The notes under the pieces: model-generated | Told to the model about the DNA's origin: nothing | Seen by the model: only the letters and a program-made list of their open reading frames with translations | Databases searched by the model: none | In this document: positions 26,311 to 33,945 of the stretch, in pieces | Position numbering within the stretch: position 1 is the first letter of the stretch | Layout of the letters: every line of letters begins with the position of its first letter | Program-made: the position numbers and the translations under genes | Origin: CAZTZL01 sp964617625 | GTDB lineage: Bacteria; Zhuqueibacterota; QNDG01; DSAB01 | DNA length: 64,000 nt | Direction of reading: 5' to 3' | NCBI GenBank assembly: GCA_964617625.1 | Contig: CAZTZL010000007.1 | Coordinates: forward strand, 1 to 64,000

Positions 26311-26339
26311 TTGTAATTATGATTGCAATTTATTATCTT
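26311..26339 (+). promoter_or_regulatory. Candidate promoter of the nqr operon
   Basis: TTGTAA (26311-26316), 17 bases, TATCTT (26334-26339), 39 bp before the nqrA start and just after the terminator. Spacing is ideal; the boxes are two-thirds consensus. Confidence 0.5.
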
Positions 26340-26378
26340 TAGTCCATCATTTTTCTTAAAACTTGTGACAAGGCATAT

Positions 26379-27731
26379 ATGGGGCTGATTCAAATAAAAA
26401 AAGGGCTTGATCTGCCCATCAGTGGTGAACCGGTACAGATTGTTCATCCTGGGAAACCAGTGAAAAAAGTTGCCGTACTCGGAGACGATTATGTCAATAT
26501 GAAACCCCAGTTTGCAGTCTCTATAGGAGATGAAGTAAAAAAGGGTCAGCTCCTTTTCGTTGACAGAAAAAGGCCCAAAATCCGATTTACCTCTCCGGGC
26601 AGCGGGAAAGTCACGGAGATTAACCGCGGAGCCAAAAGAAAATTTCTCTCCATTGTGATCGAACTGAACGGGAAAGATGCCGTGTCATTCGAATCGTATT
26701 CCGGCAGTCAAATACAAAAATTGAACCGGGATGAAGCCATATCCCAGCTGCTTGAGTCAGGATTATGGACGACAATCCGGTCACGGCCTTTTGGATATGT
26801 TGCCGATCCGGAATCAGTCCCCCATTCGATATTTATCACTGCAATGGATACCCAGCCTCTGTCTCCTTCTGTCGAAAAAATATTGAAAGGACAGGAAGAA
26901 TCATTCAGAGCGGGCCTGCAGATCCTTTCGAAACTGACCGGGGGAACCCTTTTTCTCTGTCAAGAAAAAGGGGCCGATATCCCCGTTGCTGATATGGACC
27001 GATTATCCATGGAAGAATTTACAGGACCGCACCCTGCAGGCAATGCAGGGACGCATATTCATTTTCTGGATCCCGTGCACCGCCATAAAAAGGTCTGGGT
27101 TGTTCATGCCGAAGATGTTTCCGCAATCGGAAAGCTATTTATTACAGGAAAGTATGATGTCGAACGGATCATTTCACTGGCAGGCCCGGAGGTAAAAATT
27201 CCCCGTTTGGTTAAAACCAGGATAGGGGCCTCTTTGGATGATGTCACTGCAGGAGAATGCAAGGCCGGTAATAGACGCATCATCTCCGGATCCGTATTCC
27301 ATGGTCATATTGCAGAAGGACCCACCGCTTATCTTGGAAGGTACCATCATCAGGTTTCGGTTTTACCTGAAGACAGTTCCCGTTCCTTTTTTGGCTGGCT
27401 GGATCCGGGTTTGCATTTATTCTCCGTCAAAAACATTGTTGCCTCGCGATTACTCCCAAGAAAAAAGATTGATATGACAACCGCTGTCAACGGAGGCAAG
27501 CGTTCCATTGTTCCGGTCGGCAGTTATGAAAAGGTAATGCCTCTCGATATTTTACCTGCCTATTTACTGCGTGCACTGGCCGCGGAAGATATCGATGAAG
27601 CGGAAAACTTGGGTTGTCTTGAGCTGGAAGAAGAAGATCTGGCTCTGTGCACATTTGTGTGCCCATCAAAGATCAATCATGGTGAGAATTTGAGACGAAT
27701 GTTGACCCTTATAGAAAAGGAAGAACAGTGA
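26379..27731 (+). CDS. nqrA: Na+-translocating NADH:quinone reductase subunit A
   Basis: A 450-aa peripheral subunit of Na+-NQR, which oxidises NADH, reduces ubi- or menaquinone and pumps Na+. The N-terminus IKKGLDLPISGEP and the following VAVLGDDYVNMKP and SPGSGKVTEINRGAKR are characteristic of NqrA and differ from RnfC, which would carry 4Fe-4S cysteine motifs that are absent here. The length is as in Vibrio (about 446). ATG 26379 follows AAGGC. Its stop overlaps the GTG start of nqrB by four bases. First gene of a complete nqrABCDEF set. Confidence 0.95.
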   Translation: MGLIQIKKGLDLPISGEPVQIVHPGKPVKKVAVLGDDYVNMKPQFAVSIGDEVKKGQLLFVDRKRPKIRFTSPGSGKVTEINRGAKRKFLSIVIELNGKDAVSFESYSGSQIQKLNRDEAISQLLESGLWTTIRSRPFGYVADPESVPHSIFITAMDTQPLSPSVEKILKGQEESFRAGLQILSKLTGGTLFLCQEKGADIPVADMDRLSMEEFTGPHPAGNAGTHIHFLDPVHRHKKVWVVHAEDVSAIGKLFITGKYDVERIISLAGPEVKIPRLVKTRIGASLDDVTAGECKAGNRRIISGSVFHGHIAEGPTAYLGRYHHQVSVLPEDSSRSFFGWLDPGLHLFSVKNIVASRLLPRKKIDMTTAVNGGKRSIVPVGSYEKVMPLDILPAYLLRALAAEDIDEAENLGCLELEEEDLALCTFVCPSKINHGENLRRMLTLIEKEEQ

Positions 27732-28930
27732 AATTTCTGCGGCGTTTTCTTGACCGGCAAGAGAAACATTTCCGTACAGGCGGAAGACTGAGCGGTTTGT
27801 ACTATCTCTATGAAGCGCTGGACGGCTTCCTTTTTACCAAAGGGGAAAAGACCCCGAATCCCGTGCATGTTCGTGACGCCATGGATCTGAAACGGATGAT
27901 GATTACCGTGGTCTGGGCCCTGGTCCCGGCTGTGCTTATGGCACTCTATAATACGGGCCTGCAGGCCAACCTGGTTCTCTCAGAACTGCATCAAATTCCG
28001 CCCGGCAGCTGGCAGCGTACTGTCATCGCCTGGCTTGGAATCGGTTTTGATCCGCATAACATTCTCGCCAATTTTATTCACGGTGCGTTGTATTTTTTCC
28101 CTGTTTATATTATTACACTGGCGGTGGGAGGATTTTGGGAAGTGCTTTTTGCCTGTGTGCGGAAACATGAAATTAATGAAGGATTTTTGGTTACCAGTCT
28201 GCTCTTTCCGATGATTCTGCCTCCCACCATTCCATACTGGCAGGTGGCTCTCGGTATTTCTTTCGGTGTTGTTATCGGCAAGGAGGTATTCGGCGGTGTC
28301 GGTATGAACATTCTAAATCCAGCGCTGACCGGTCGTGTTTTCCTTTTTTTCGCTTATCCCGCTGCCATTTCAGGTGAAAAGGTATGGGTGGCTGTGGATG
28401 GCATCAGCCGGGCCACACCTCTGGCCAGGCTTGCTGAGTCCGCAGGACCTCTCACAACATCCTGGATGGATGCTTTTCTGGGATTCATTCCGGGTTCGAT
28501 GGGAGAGACCTCTACACTGGCCTGTCTGATCGGCGCCATTGTTCTAATCATCACCGGGATTGCTTCTTGGAGAATCATGCTCAGCATACTTGCAGGCATG
28601 GTCAGCCTTTCGTTCCTTTTTAACATAATCGGCAGTACGACCAATCCAATGTTCCAACTCACACCGTTGTGGCATCTTGTCTTGGGTGGATTTGCATTCG
28701 GGACTGTTTTCATGGCCACGGATCCGGTCACAGCGGCCATGACAAAAAAAGGAATGATATTCTACGGCTTGCTGGTCGGATTTTTAGTGGTACTGATCCG
28801 GGTTGTTAACCCGGCATTCCCGGAGGGAATGATGCTGGCAATTTTATTCGGAAATGTATTCTCTCCCATCATTGATCGTATTTTTATCAATGCAAATGTA
28901 AAAAGGAGACAGGCAAGATATGTCCAATGA
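27728..28930 (+). CDS. nqrB: Na+-NQR subunit B
   Basis: A 400-aa integral membrane subunit with about ten helices, carrying covalent FMN and riboflavin and forming part of the Na+ path. Matches include the N-terminal FLDRQEKHFRTGGRLSGLYY, GKEVFGGVGMNILNPALTGR and FMATDPVTAAMTKKG. The stretch DGISRATPLA corresponds to the flavinylation motif (SGAT-like, Thr attachment), with Arg replacing the usual Gly. Starts at GTG 27728 by a four-base overlap with nqrA. Flavin attachment would need an ApbE transferase, which is not in this window. Confidence 0.95.
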   Translation: MKFLRRFLDRQEKHFRTGGRLSGLYYLYEALDGFLFTKGEKTPNPVHVRDAMDLKRMMITVVWALVPAVLMALYNTGLQANLVLSELHQIPPGSWQRTVIAWLGIGFDPHNILANFIHGALYFFPVYIITLAVGGFWEVLFACVRKHEINEGFLVTSLLFPMILPPTIPYWQVALGISFGVVIGKEVFGGVGMNILNPALTGRVFLFFAYPAAISGEKVWVAVDGISRATPLARLAESAGPLTTSWMDAFLGFIPGSMGETSTLACLIGAIVLIITGIASWRIMLSILAGMVSLSFLFNIIGSTTNPMFQLTPLWHLVLGGFAFGTVFMATDPVTAAMTKKGMIFYGLLVGFLVVLIRVVNPAFPEGMMLAILFGNVFSPIIDRIFINANVKRRQARYVQ

Positions 28931-29714
28931 GGGTGCAAAGAAAACCATTGGTATTGCACTGGTGGTCTGTCTGATTTGTTCGATCCTTGTTGCGACGGCA
29001 GCTGTGGGTCTTCGAAAGATACAGAAGAAGAATCAGGATCAGGAAAAAATCAAGAATATACTTCTCGCCGGCGGTATTGACTTTAAAAATAGAGATCTTC
29101 AAGAAGTATATCGTGAGAAAATAAGAACAGATTTGATTGAGCTTGCAAGTGGACGGATTCTCCCAGAGAGTGAATACAAAGAAGATTTAAGACCGGAAAC
29201 CTTTGATATAAAAAATACACCTTACACGCGGCGGATTGATCCTGACAAGGATATTGCCAAAATTCAATTTGTCCCTTTATATATGATTATTTATGAAGTG
29301 ATCGAAAATGATCGAATGGATAGAATCATTTTGCCTATCTATGGGAAAGGACTCTGGTCGACAATGTACGGATTTATTGCGTTGGACCGGGATTTAAAAA
29401 CCATTAAAGGATTTACATTTTACCAGCACGGAGAAACACCAGGTCTGGGTGGAGAAGTGGACAATCCGCGGTGGAAACGGATCTGGGTGGGCAAGCAGGC
29501 ATTTGATAGTAACGGCCATGTCAGAATTCGTGTAATTAAAGGGAAAGTGGATCCTGATAGCCCGGATGCAAAGTACAAGATCGATGGACTCTCCGGTTCA
29601 ACATTAACCACACGGGGTGTGGATCAAATGGTTCAATTCTGGCTGGGAGAAAACGGATACGGGCCATTCCTCAAACAACTCAGGGAGCGACTGTCTATTG
29701 AGTCATCAAAATAA
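28920..29714 (+). CDS. nqrC: Na+-NQR subunit C
   Basis: A 264-aa subunit with one N-terminal membrane helix (TIGIALVVCLICSILVATAA) and a periplasmic FMN domain. The flavinylation motif SGSTLT is present at residues 225-230; the last Thr (230) is the expected FMN attachment site. GLWSTMYGFIALD and FYQHGETPGLGGEVDNP are family hallmarks. ATG 28920 overlaps nqrB by 11 bases and has AAAAGGAGA upstream. It contributes to the electron path FAD, 2Fe-2S, Fe, FMN (C), FMN (B), riboflavin, quinone. Confidence 0.95.
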   Translation: MSNEGAKKTIGIALVVCLICSILVATAAVGLRKIQKKNQDQEKIKNILLAGGIDFKNRDLQEVYREKIRTDLIELASGRILPESEYKEDLRPETFDIKNTPYTRRIDPDKDIAKIQFVPLYMIIYEVIENDRMDRIILPIYGKGLWSTMYGFIALDRDLKTIKGFTFYQHGETPGLGGEVDNPRWKRIWVGKQAFDSNGHVRIRVIKGKVDPDSPDAKYKIDGLSGSTLTTRGVDQMVQFWLGENGYGPFLKQLRERLSIESSK

Positions 29715-30321
29715 AAAAATCCTGACGACGCCGATTATCAATGAAAATCCCATTGCTTTTCAAATTCTGGGAATCTGTTCGGCGCTGGCTGTTACGTCCA
29801 AACTGGAAACGTCGCTGGTTATGTCTCTGGCTGTCATTTTTGTTCTCTCCCTGTCCAATTTATCGATCAGCTTGATTCGGAAGCACATCCCGTCAAGCAT
29901 CCGAATTATCGTGGAGATGACCATTATTGCCTCACTGGTTATCATTGCTGACCAAATCATCAAAGCATTTGCCTATAACATCAGCAAGCAGTTGTCTGTT
30001 TATGTCGGATTGATTATTACCAATTGTATTATTATGGGAAGGGCCGAAGCGTTTGCACTCAAGAATCCGCCTTTTAAAAGTTTTTTAGATGGTATCGGCA
30101 ACGGACTTGGATATAGTCTAGTTCTCATCATTGTCGGTTTTTTTCGTGAACTTTTTGGTTCAGGACGGCTGCTGGGGCTCCCTGTTCTTCCGGTCCATAC
30201 CGAAGGCGGATGGTATATCCCGAATGGACTTTTGTTGCTTCCTCCGAGCGCTTTCTTCCTTATCGGATTGCTGATATGGGCGCTGAGAACCTGGAAACCT
30301 GAACAGGTTGAAGAGGAATAG
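29698..30321 (+). CDS. nqrD: Na+-NQR subunit D
   Basis: A 207-aa subunit with six membrane helices. Together with NqrE it holds an iron centre in the membrane through four cysteines. The two expected here are in GICSALAV and TNCIIMGRAEAFA. PVLPVHTEGGWYIPNGLLLL is typical of NqrD. TTG 29698 is chosen because the product then begins MSHQNKKIL and has the family length, with AGGGAG ten bases upstream; the gene overlaps nqrC by 17 bases. Longer starts upstream read through nqrC in another frame and are rejected. Confidence 0.92.
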   Translation: MSHQNKKILTTPIINENPIAFQILGICSALAVTSKLETSLVMSLAVIFVLSLSNLSISLIRKHIPSSIRIIVEMTIIASLVIIADQIIKAFAYNISKQLSVYVGLIITNCIIMGRAEAFALKNPPFKSFLDGIGNGLGYSLVLIIVGFFRELFGSGRLLGLPVLPVHTEGGWYIPNGLLLLPPSAFFLIGLLIWALRTWKPEQVEEE

Positions 30322-30466
30322 TATGCTATTTGATTTATCGGTTGGATCAGATAGCAATCGTTTTTCGCGCACAAGAATGAGAATAACCTCTGGGATAGAT
30401 CAGGAATAAAACAGGTAAGTATTCAATTTTTAACAAACAATTGATGAACGATTAAAGAGATTATAC

Positions 30467-31078
30467 ATGTTTGAGCATTATTTAAGTTTATTCATTAAAT
30501 CTATTTTTATTGAGAATATGGCGTTGGCCTTTTTTCTGGGGATGTGCACATTTCTGGCCATGTCAAAAAAGGTTGAAACAGCTGTTGGTCTTGGAATTGC
30601 TGTGGTTGTGGTTCAGACCATTACCATGCCGGTGAACAATTTGATCCACCATTATTTACTGGCGGAAGGGGCACTGTCCTGGATGGGATTTCCCAATGTG
30701 GATCTTACTTTTTTAGGGCTGGTGACCTATATTGGTGTGATTGCAGCCATGGTGCAGATCCTGGAAATGATCCTCGATAAATTTTTTCCCAAACTTTATC
30801 ATGCCCTGGGTATCTTTCTGCCGCTGATTACCGTAAATTGTGCTATTTTGGGTGGCTCGTTGTTTATGATTGAGCGGAATTATACCTTTCCTGAAAGTGT
30901 CGTATTCGGACTGGGATCGGGGACCGGATTTGCCCTTGCCGTTATCGCTCTGGCGGGGATACGTGAAAAGATGAGATACAGTGATGTCCCGAAGGGATTA
31001 AGAGGACTGGGTATTACATTTCTTATGGCTGGACTAATGGCCATTGCTTTTATGCTTTTTTCAGGAATTCAACTCTAG
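30467..31078 (+). CDS. nqrE: Na+-NQR subunit E
   Basis: A 203-aa membrane subunit with six helices, the pseudo-symmetric partner of NqrD. Iron-ligand cysteines are seen in GMCTFLAMSK and TVNCAILGG, and NYTFPESVVFGLGSGTGFALAV is a family hallmark. ATG 30467 gives the standard start. A 145-nt gap after nqrD (30322-30466), larger than elsewhere in the operon, holds no gene. Confidence 0.95.
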   Translation: MFEHYLSLFIKSIFIENMALAFFLGMCTFLAMSKKVETAVGLGIAVVVVQTITMPVNNLIHHYLLAEGALSWMGFPNVDLTFLGLVTYIGVIAAMVQILEMILDKFFPKLYHALGIFLPLITVNCAILGGSLFMIERNYTFPESVVFGLGSGTGFALAVIALAGIREKMRYSDVPKGLRGLGITFLMAGLMAIAFMLFSGIQL

Positions 31079-31091
31079 GAAAACCTGTTGC

Positions 31092-32327
31092 ATGAACGAT
31101 TTAATGCTGATATTGTTTGGTGTCGGATTTTTTGTATTGATTATCCTGTTGCTCGTGGTCTTGATTTTAATCGCCAAATCCAGACTTGTGCCTTCCGGTC
31201 TGGTAAAGATTGTTATTAATAATGAATCTAAATACACTTATTCTGTCCCAATGGGAGGCAAGCTTCTGAATACATTGGCTGATCAGGAAATTTATATTCC
31301 TTCCGCATGCGGCGGAAGCGGTACCTGCGGTCAATGTAAAGTTATTGTCAGAGAAGGCGGGGGAAGTTTGCTGCCGACTGAAGCATCGATTATCACCAGA
31401 AAGGAAATGAAAGAGGGGTATCGTCTTTCCTGCCAACTTGCTGTGAAAAACAGTATGAAACTGGAAATTCCCCAGGAGATTTTTGACGTTCGCAAATGGG
31501 AATGCATCGTCCGCTCGAATCACAATGTAGCCACTTTTATCAAGGAACTAATCCTGGAATTGCCGGAAGGAGAGGGGGTAAATTTCAGAGCTGGCGGATA
31601 TATTCAAATTGAAGCACCACCGCATACAGTACGGTATCGGGATTTTCAAATAGACAGGGAATATCAATCCGATTGGGACCGGTTTCAAATGTGGCGGTAC
31701 GTCTCCAGAGTCGATGAAGACATATTTCGTGCGTATTCCATGGCGAATTATCCTGATGAAAAAGGTATCATCAAGCTTAATATCAGAATTGCATCACCGC
31801 CTCCGGAAAAACCCAGAGTGCCGCCAGGTCAAATGTCCTCTTACCTCTTTCATCTTAAAACCGGTGATCGCGTTATTATTACAGGCCCCTATGGTGAATT
31901 TTTTGCTAAAAACACAGACAATGAAATGGTGTTTATTGGAGGTGGCGCAGGAATGGCACCCATGCGTTCACATATTTTTGACCAGTTGAAACGCCTTCAT
32001 TCTGAGCGAAAAATTTCATACTGGTATGGCGCCCGTTCACTTCGGGAAGTTTTTTATGCTGAAGAATTCGATAAACTGGAAAAGGAATATCAAAATTTTG
32101 AATGGCATGTGGCATTGTCTGAACCTCTGGCCGAAGATCACTGGTCCGGTAAAACCGGATTTATTCATCAGGTTTTGTACGATACCTATTTAAAAAACCA
32201 TCCGGCTCCGGAGGATTGTGAATATTATCTCTGCGGACCGCCGCTTATGAATGCGGCCGTCCTGAATATGCTGGACAATCTCGGTGTGGAGCCAGAGAAT
32301 ATTCTGTTTGACGATTTTGGAGTATGA
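31092..32327 (+). CDS. nqrF: Na+-NQR subunit F (NADH-oxidising)
   Basis: A 411-aa subunit where NADH enters. Order: an N-terminal membrane helix (residues about 5-27); a 2Fe-2S ferredoxin domain with Cys73, 79, 82 (CGGSGTCGQC) and Cys114 (LSCQLA), matching the Vibrio pattern; an FAD domain with RAYSMANYP; and an NADH domain with GGGAGMAPMRSHIFDQL and YYLCGPPLMNAA. The C-terminus is FDDFGV. ATG 31092 with AGGAAA upstream fits family length; the frame is open to 31044 within nqrE. Completes the nqr operon core. Confidence 0.96.
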   Translation: MNDLMLILFGVGFFVLIILLLVVLILIAKSRLVPSGLVKIVINNESKYTYSVPMGGKLLNTLADQEIYIPSACGGSGTCGQCKVIVREGGGSLLPTEASIITRKEMKEGYRLSCQLAVKNSMKLEIPQEIFDVRKWECIVRSNHNVATFIKELILELPEGEGVNFRAGGYIQIEAPPHTVRYRDFQIDREYQSDWDRFQMWRYVSRVDEDIFRAYSMANYPDEKGIIKLNIRIASPPPEKPRVPPGQMSSYLFHLKTGDRVIITGPYGEFFAKNTDNEMVFIGGGAGMAPMRSHIFDQLKRLHSERKISYWYGARSLREVFYAEEFDKLEKEYQNFEWHVALSEPLAEDHWSGKTGFIHQVLYDTYLKNHPAPEDCEYYLCGPPLMNAAVLNMLDNLGVEPENILFDDFGV

Positions 32328-32423
32328 TGCAGGGGAAATTTGAATTCTGATAAAAGGATTCTTTAAACTGAAAATTCTCATTATTATTGAGACCGTATCA
32401 TTTTTAAAACAAGAGGAAAATAG

Positions 32424-32891
32424 ATGAAAACCGCTGAAGAGATTTTAAAAGAAATCAATCGATCCATGATATCTATTTCTCCGGATAAGACGATTTATGA
32501 AGCGATTCAAGTGATGAGTAAAAATCGTATTGGCGCTGTTGTTGTAAAAGAGAGACAACAAATTATAGGAATCTGGACCGAACGGGATCTAATCATTGAT
32601 ATTGTGAAAAAAGGATTTGATTTTAAGATTGCAAAGATCCGGGATTATATGAGCACCGATCTGATTACAGCAGATTGTCAGGATTCCATCCCTTTGCTGC
32701 AGGATAAATTTCTGGGTAAACGACTGCGTCATCTTTTCATTAAAAAGGGAGGCAAAATAATCGGTCTTCTGTCGGCCGGTGATGTAACACGGGCGAGTCT
32801 GGCAGACACAGCGGAAGAATTATCCAAACTCAACGCTGTATGCAGCTGGGAATACTATGAAAATTGGAAATGGAAACGGCCTAAAAAATAG
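32424..32891 (+). CDS. CBS-domain protein
   Basis: A 155-aa protein with two CBS motifs (MISISPDKTIYEAIQVMSKN and MSTDLITADCQDSIPLLQDK), a Bateman module that binds adenine nucleotides and usually senses energy state. No catalytic domain. The C-terminal tail is aromatic (WEYYENWKWKRP). AGAGGAAAATAG precedes ATG 32424. Its place between nqrF and the NqrM-like gene, on the same strand, suggests a link to Na+-NQR or respiratory control, which is inference. Confidence 0.88.
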   Translation: MKTAEEILKEINRSMISISPDKTIYEAIQVMSKNRIGAVVVKERQQIIGIWTERDLIIDIVKKGFDFKIAKIRDYMSTDLITADCQDSIPLLQDKFLGKRLRHLFIKKGGKIIGLLSAGDVTRASLADTAEELSKLNAVCSWEYYENWKWKRPKK

Positions 32892-32909
32892 AACCTCGAC
32901 GGGGTATTT

Positions 32910-33104
32910 ATGTTAACAACTATTTTTATCTTTGTTGCAATTCTTGTTGTCTTTTCACTGATGATGTGTATTCTGTATTTCTCAAGGTATAAAAAAAGGC
33001 AAACTTACTGTTCGCATTCCATTGCTTCCGGAATGGCCCGGGACGAGGGAACCCAATGCAGCAGTTGCTGCTGTGACCGATCCGACTGTGATGAAAAATC
33101 ATAA
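32910..33104 (+). CDS. nqrM: NqrM-like Na+-NQR maturation protein
   Basis: A 64-aa protein with one N-terminal membrane helix (MLTTIFIFVAILVVFSLMMC), a basic turn (SRYKKRQ) and a Cys-rich tail (YCSHS, then CSSCCCDRSDCDEKS). NqrM proteins (DUF539), shown to be needed for iron loading of Na+-NQR, have the same plan: a helix followed by a C...C-C-D..C tail. Location 18 nt after the CBS gene and just past nqrF supports it. The tail has more cysteines than the typical family member, so the call rests on architecture and context, not full similarity. Confidence 0.72.
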   Translation: MLTTIFIFVAILVVFSLMMCILYFSRYKKRQTYCSHSIASGMARDEGTQCSSCCCDRSDCDEKS

Positions 33105-33229
33105 ATCCTGCTTTGTATTCGAGAAAACATCTCTGTATATCAGCCATTCATCCTGTATTAATGCACATAAACGGACGTCCATTCCTTTCAGCCTATAGAT
33201 TACAAATTTATGTAAACCGTAAAAAAACC

Positions 33230-33258
33230 TTGCTTTTTTAATTTATAAACAGTATCTT
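33230..33258 (+). promoter_or_regulatory. Candidate promoter for the cold-shock gene
   Basis: TTGCTT (33230-33235), 17-base spacer, TATCTT (33253-33258). It would give a leader of about 205 nt before the cold-shock start. Long leaders are known for cspA-type genes. Confidence 0.4.
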
Positions 33259-33355
33259 AATAATCGTAATTGTTGTACGCTGTTGTTTAAGTGATTGGAA
33301 ATAAAGGCCAGGCACTCCAGCTTGGCATAAAAAATTTTCGAAAGAATTCAATCAA

Positions 33356-33397
33356 ATGCGACTATCGTGGGTAACGGACAATAGACGCATTTTTTTT
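33356..33397 (+). terminator. Terminator-like hairpin in the cold-shock leader
   Basis: ATGCG-A-CTAT (33356-33365) pairs with ATAG-A-CGCAT (33381-33390) with one A-A mismatch, followed by a run of T to 33397. It may end the nqr-CBS-nqrM transcript, or act as an attenuator in the csp leader. A small hairpin, CTGCATCATGCAG (33430-33442), follows before the ribosome site. Confidence 0.6.
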
Positions 33398-33471
33398 GTT
33401 ATAAAGGAACAACAGGTACGAGGTTGTTTCTGCATCATGCAGGACATTCATTTTTTTGAAAGGAAATCGTC

Positions 33472-33672
33472 ATGGAAGAAGGAACCGTAAAGTGGTTCAA
33501 CAACGGCAAAGGCTTCGGATTCATTGAAAGACCGGATGGGGACGACGTGTTTGTTCACCATACAGCCATTCAGGGTGAAGGCTACAAATCACTCAATGAA
33601 GGCGACAAGGTTGAATTTGAAGTTGTTGAAGGTCCGAAAGGGCCCCAGGCAGCCAACGTAAAAAAAGTCTGA
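33472..33672 (+). CDS. Cold-shock protein (CspA family)
   Basis: A 66-aa single OB-fold protein binding single-stranded RNA and DNA. RNP1 (KGFGFIE) and RNP2 (DVFVHHTAI) are intact, and the length and C-terminus (QAANVKKV) are standard. AAAGGAAATCGTC lies upstream of ATG 33472. It is preceded by a leader with a candidate promoter and a terminator-like hairpin, and followed by a strong terminator, so it is monocistronic. Which paralogue (CspA, CspD, CspE) cannot be told. Confidence 0.96.
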   Translation: MEEGTVKWFNNGKGFGFIERPDGDDVFVHHTAIQGEGYKSLNEGDKVEFEVVEGPKGPQAANVKKV

Positions 33673-33727
33673 TTCCTAAGAGACTGAACGTTCCAATCCA
33701 TAACATCACAGATTGGAAATGATTTGG

Positions 33728-33763
33728 GTGGCGCAAGTGCTTTCGGCAGTTGCGCCACTTTTT
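33728..33763 (+). terminator. Intrinsic terminator of the cold-shock gene
   Basis: GTGGCGCAA (33728-33736) pairs perfectly with TTGCGCCAC (33750-33758), followed by TTTTT. Fifty-five bases after the stop codon. Confidence 0.9.
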
Positions 33764-33945
33764 CTTTTCCATTTCATACATTAAAAAGCCCTTGCATTTC
33801 ATCTGAAAATACTTTAGTTTGATAAAAATAAATCCTGAATGTTTTTGAAGTCGATATGGATTAGAAGTATTGTCGAGATAACAGCCAATCCCTTTTTCAT
33901 GATTGATACATTAAGTCAAATTTGAATTAGTTGGAGGTGTTCCGG

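Noticed and set aside
26379..32327. Reading the operon as Rnf instead of Nqr
   Set aside because: The A subunit lacks the 4Fe-4S motifs of RnfC and matches NqrA; subunit F has the NqrF ferredoxin/FAD/NADH layout; there is no RnfB.
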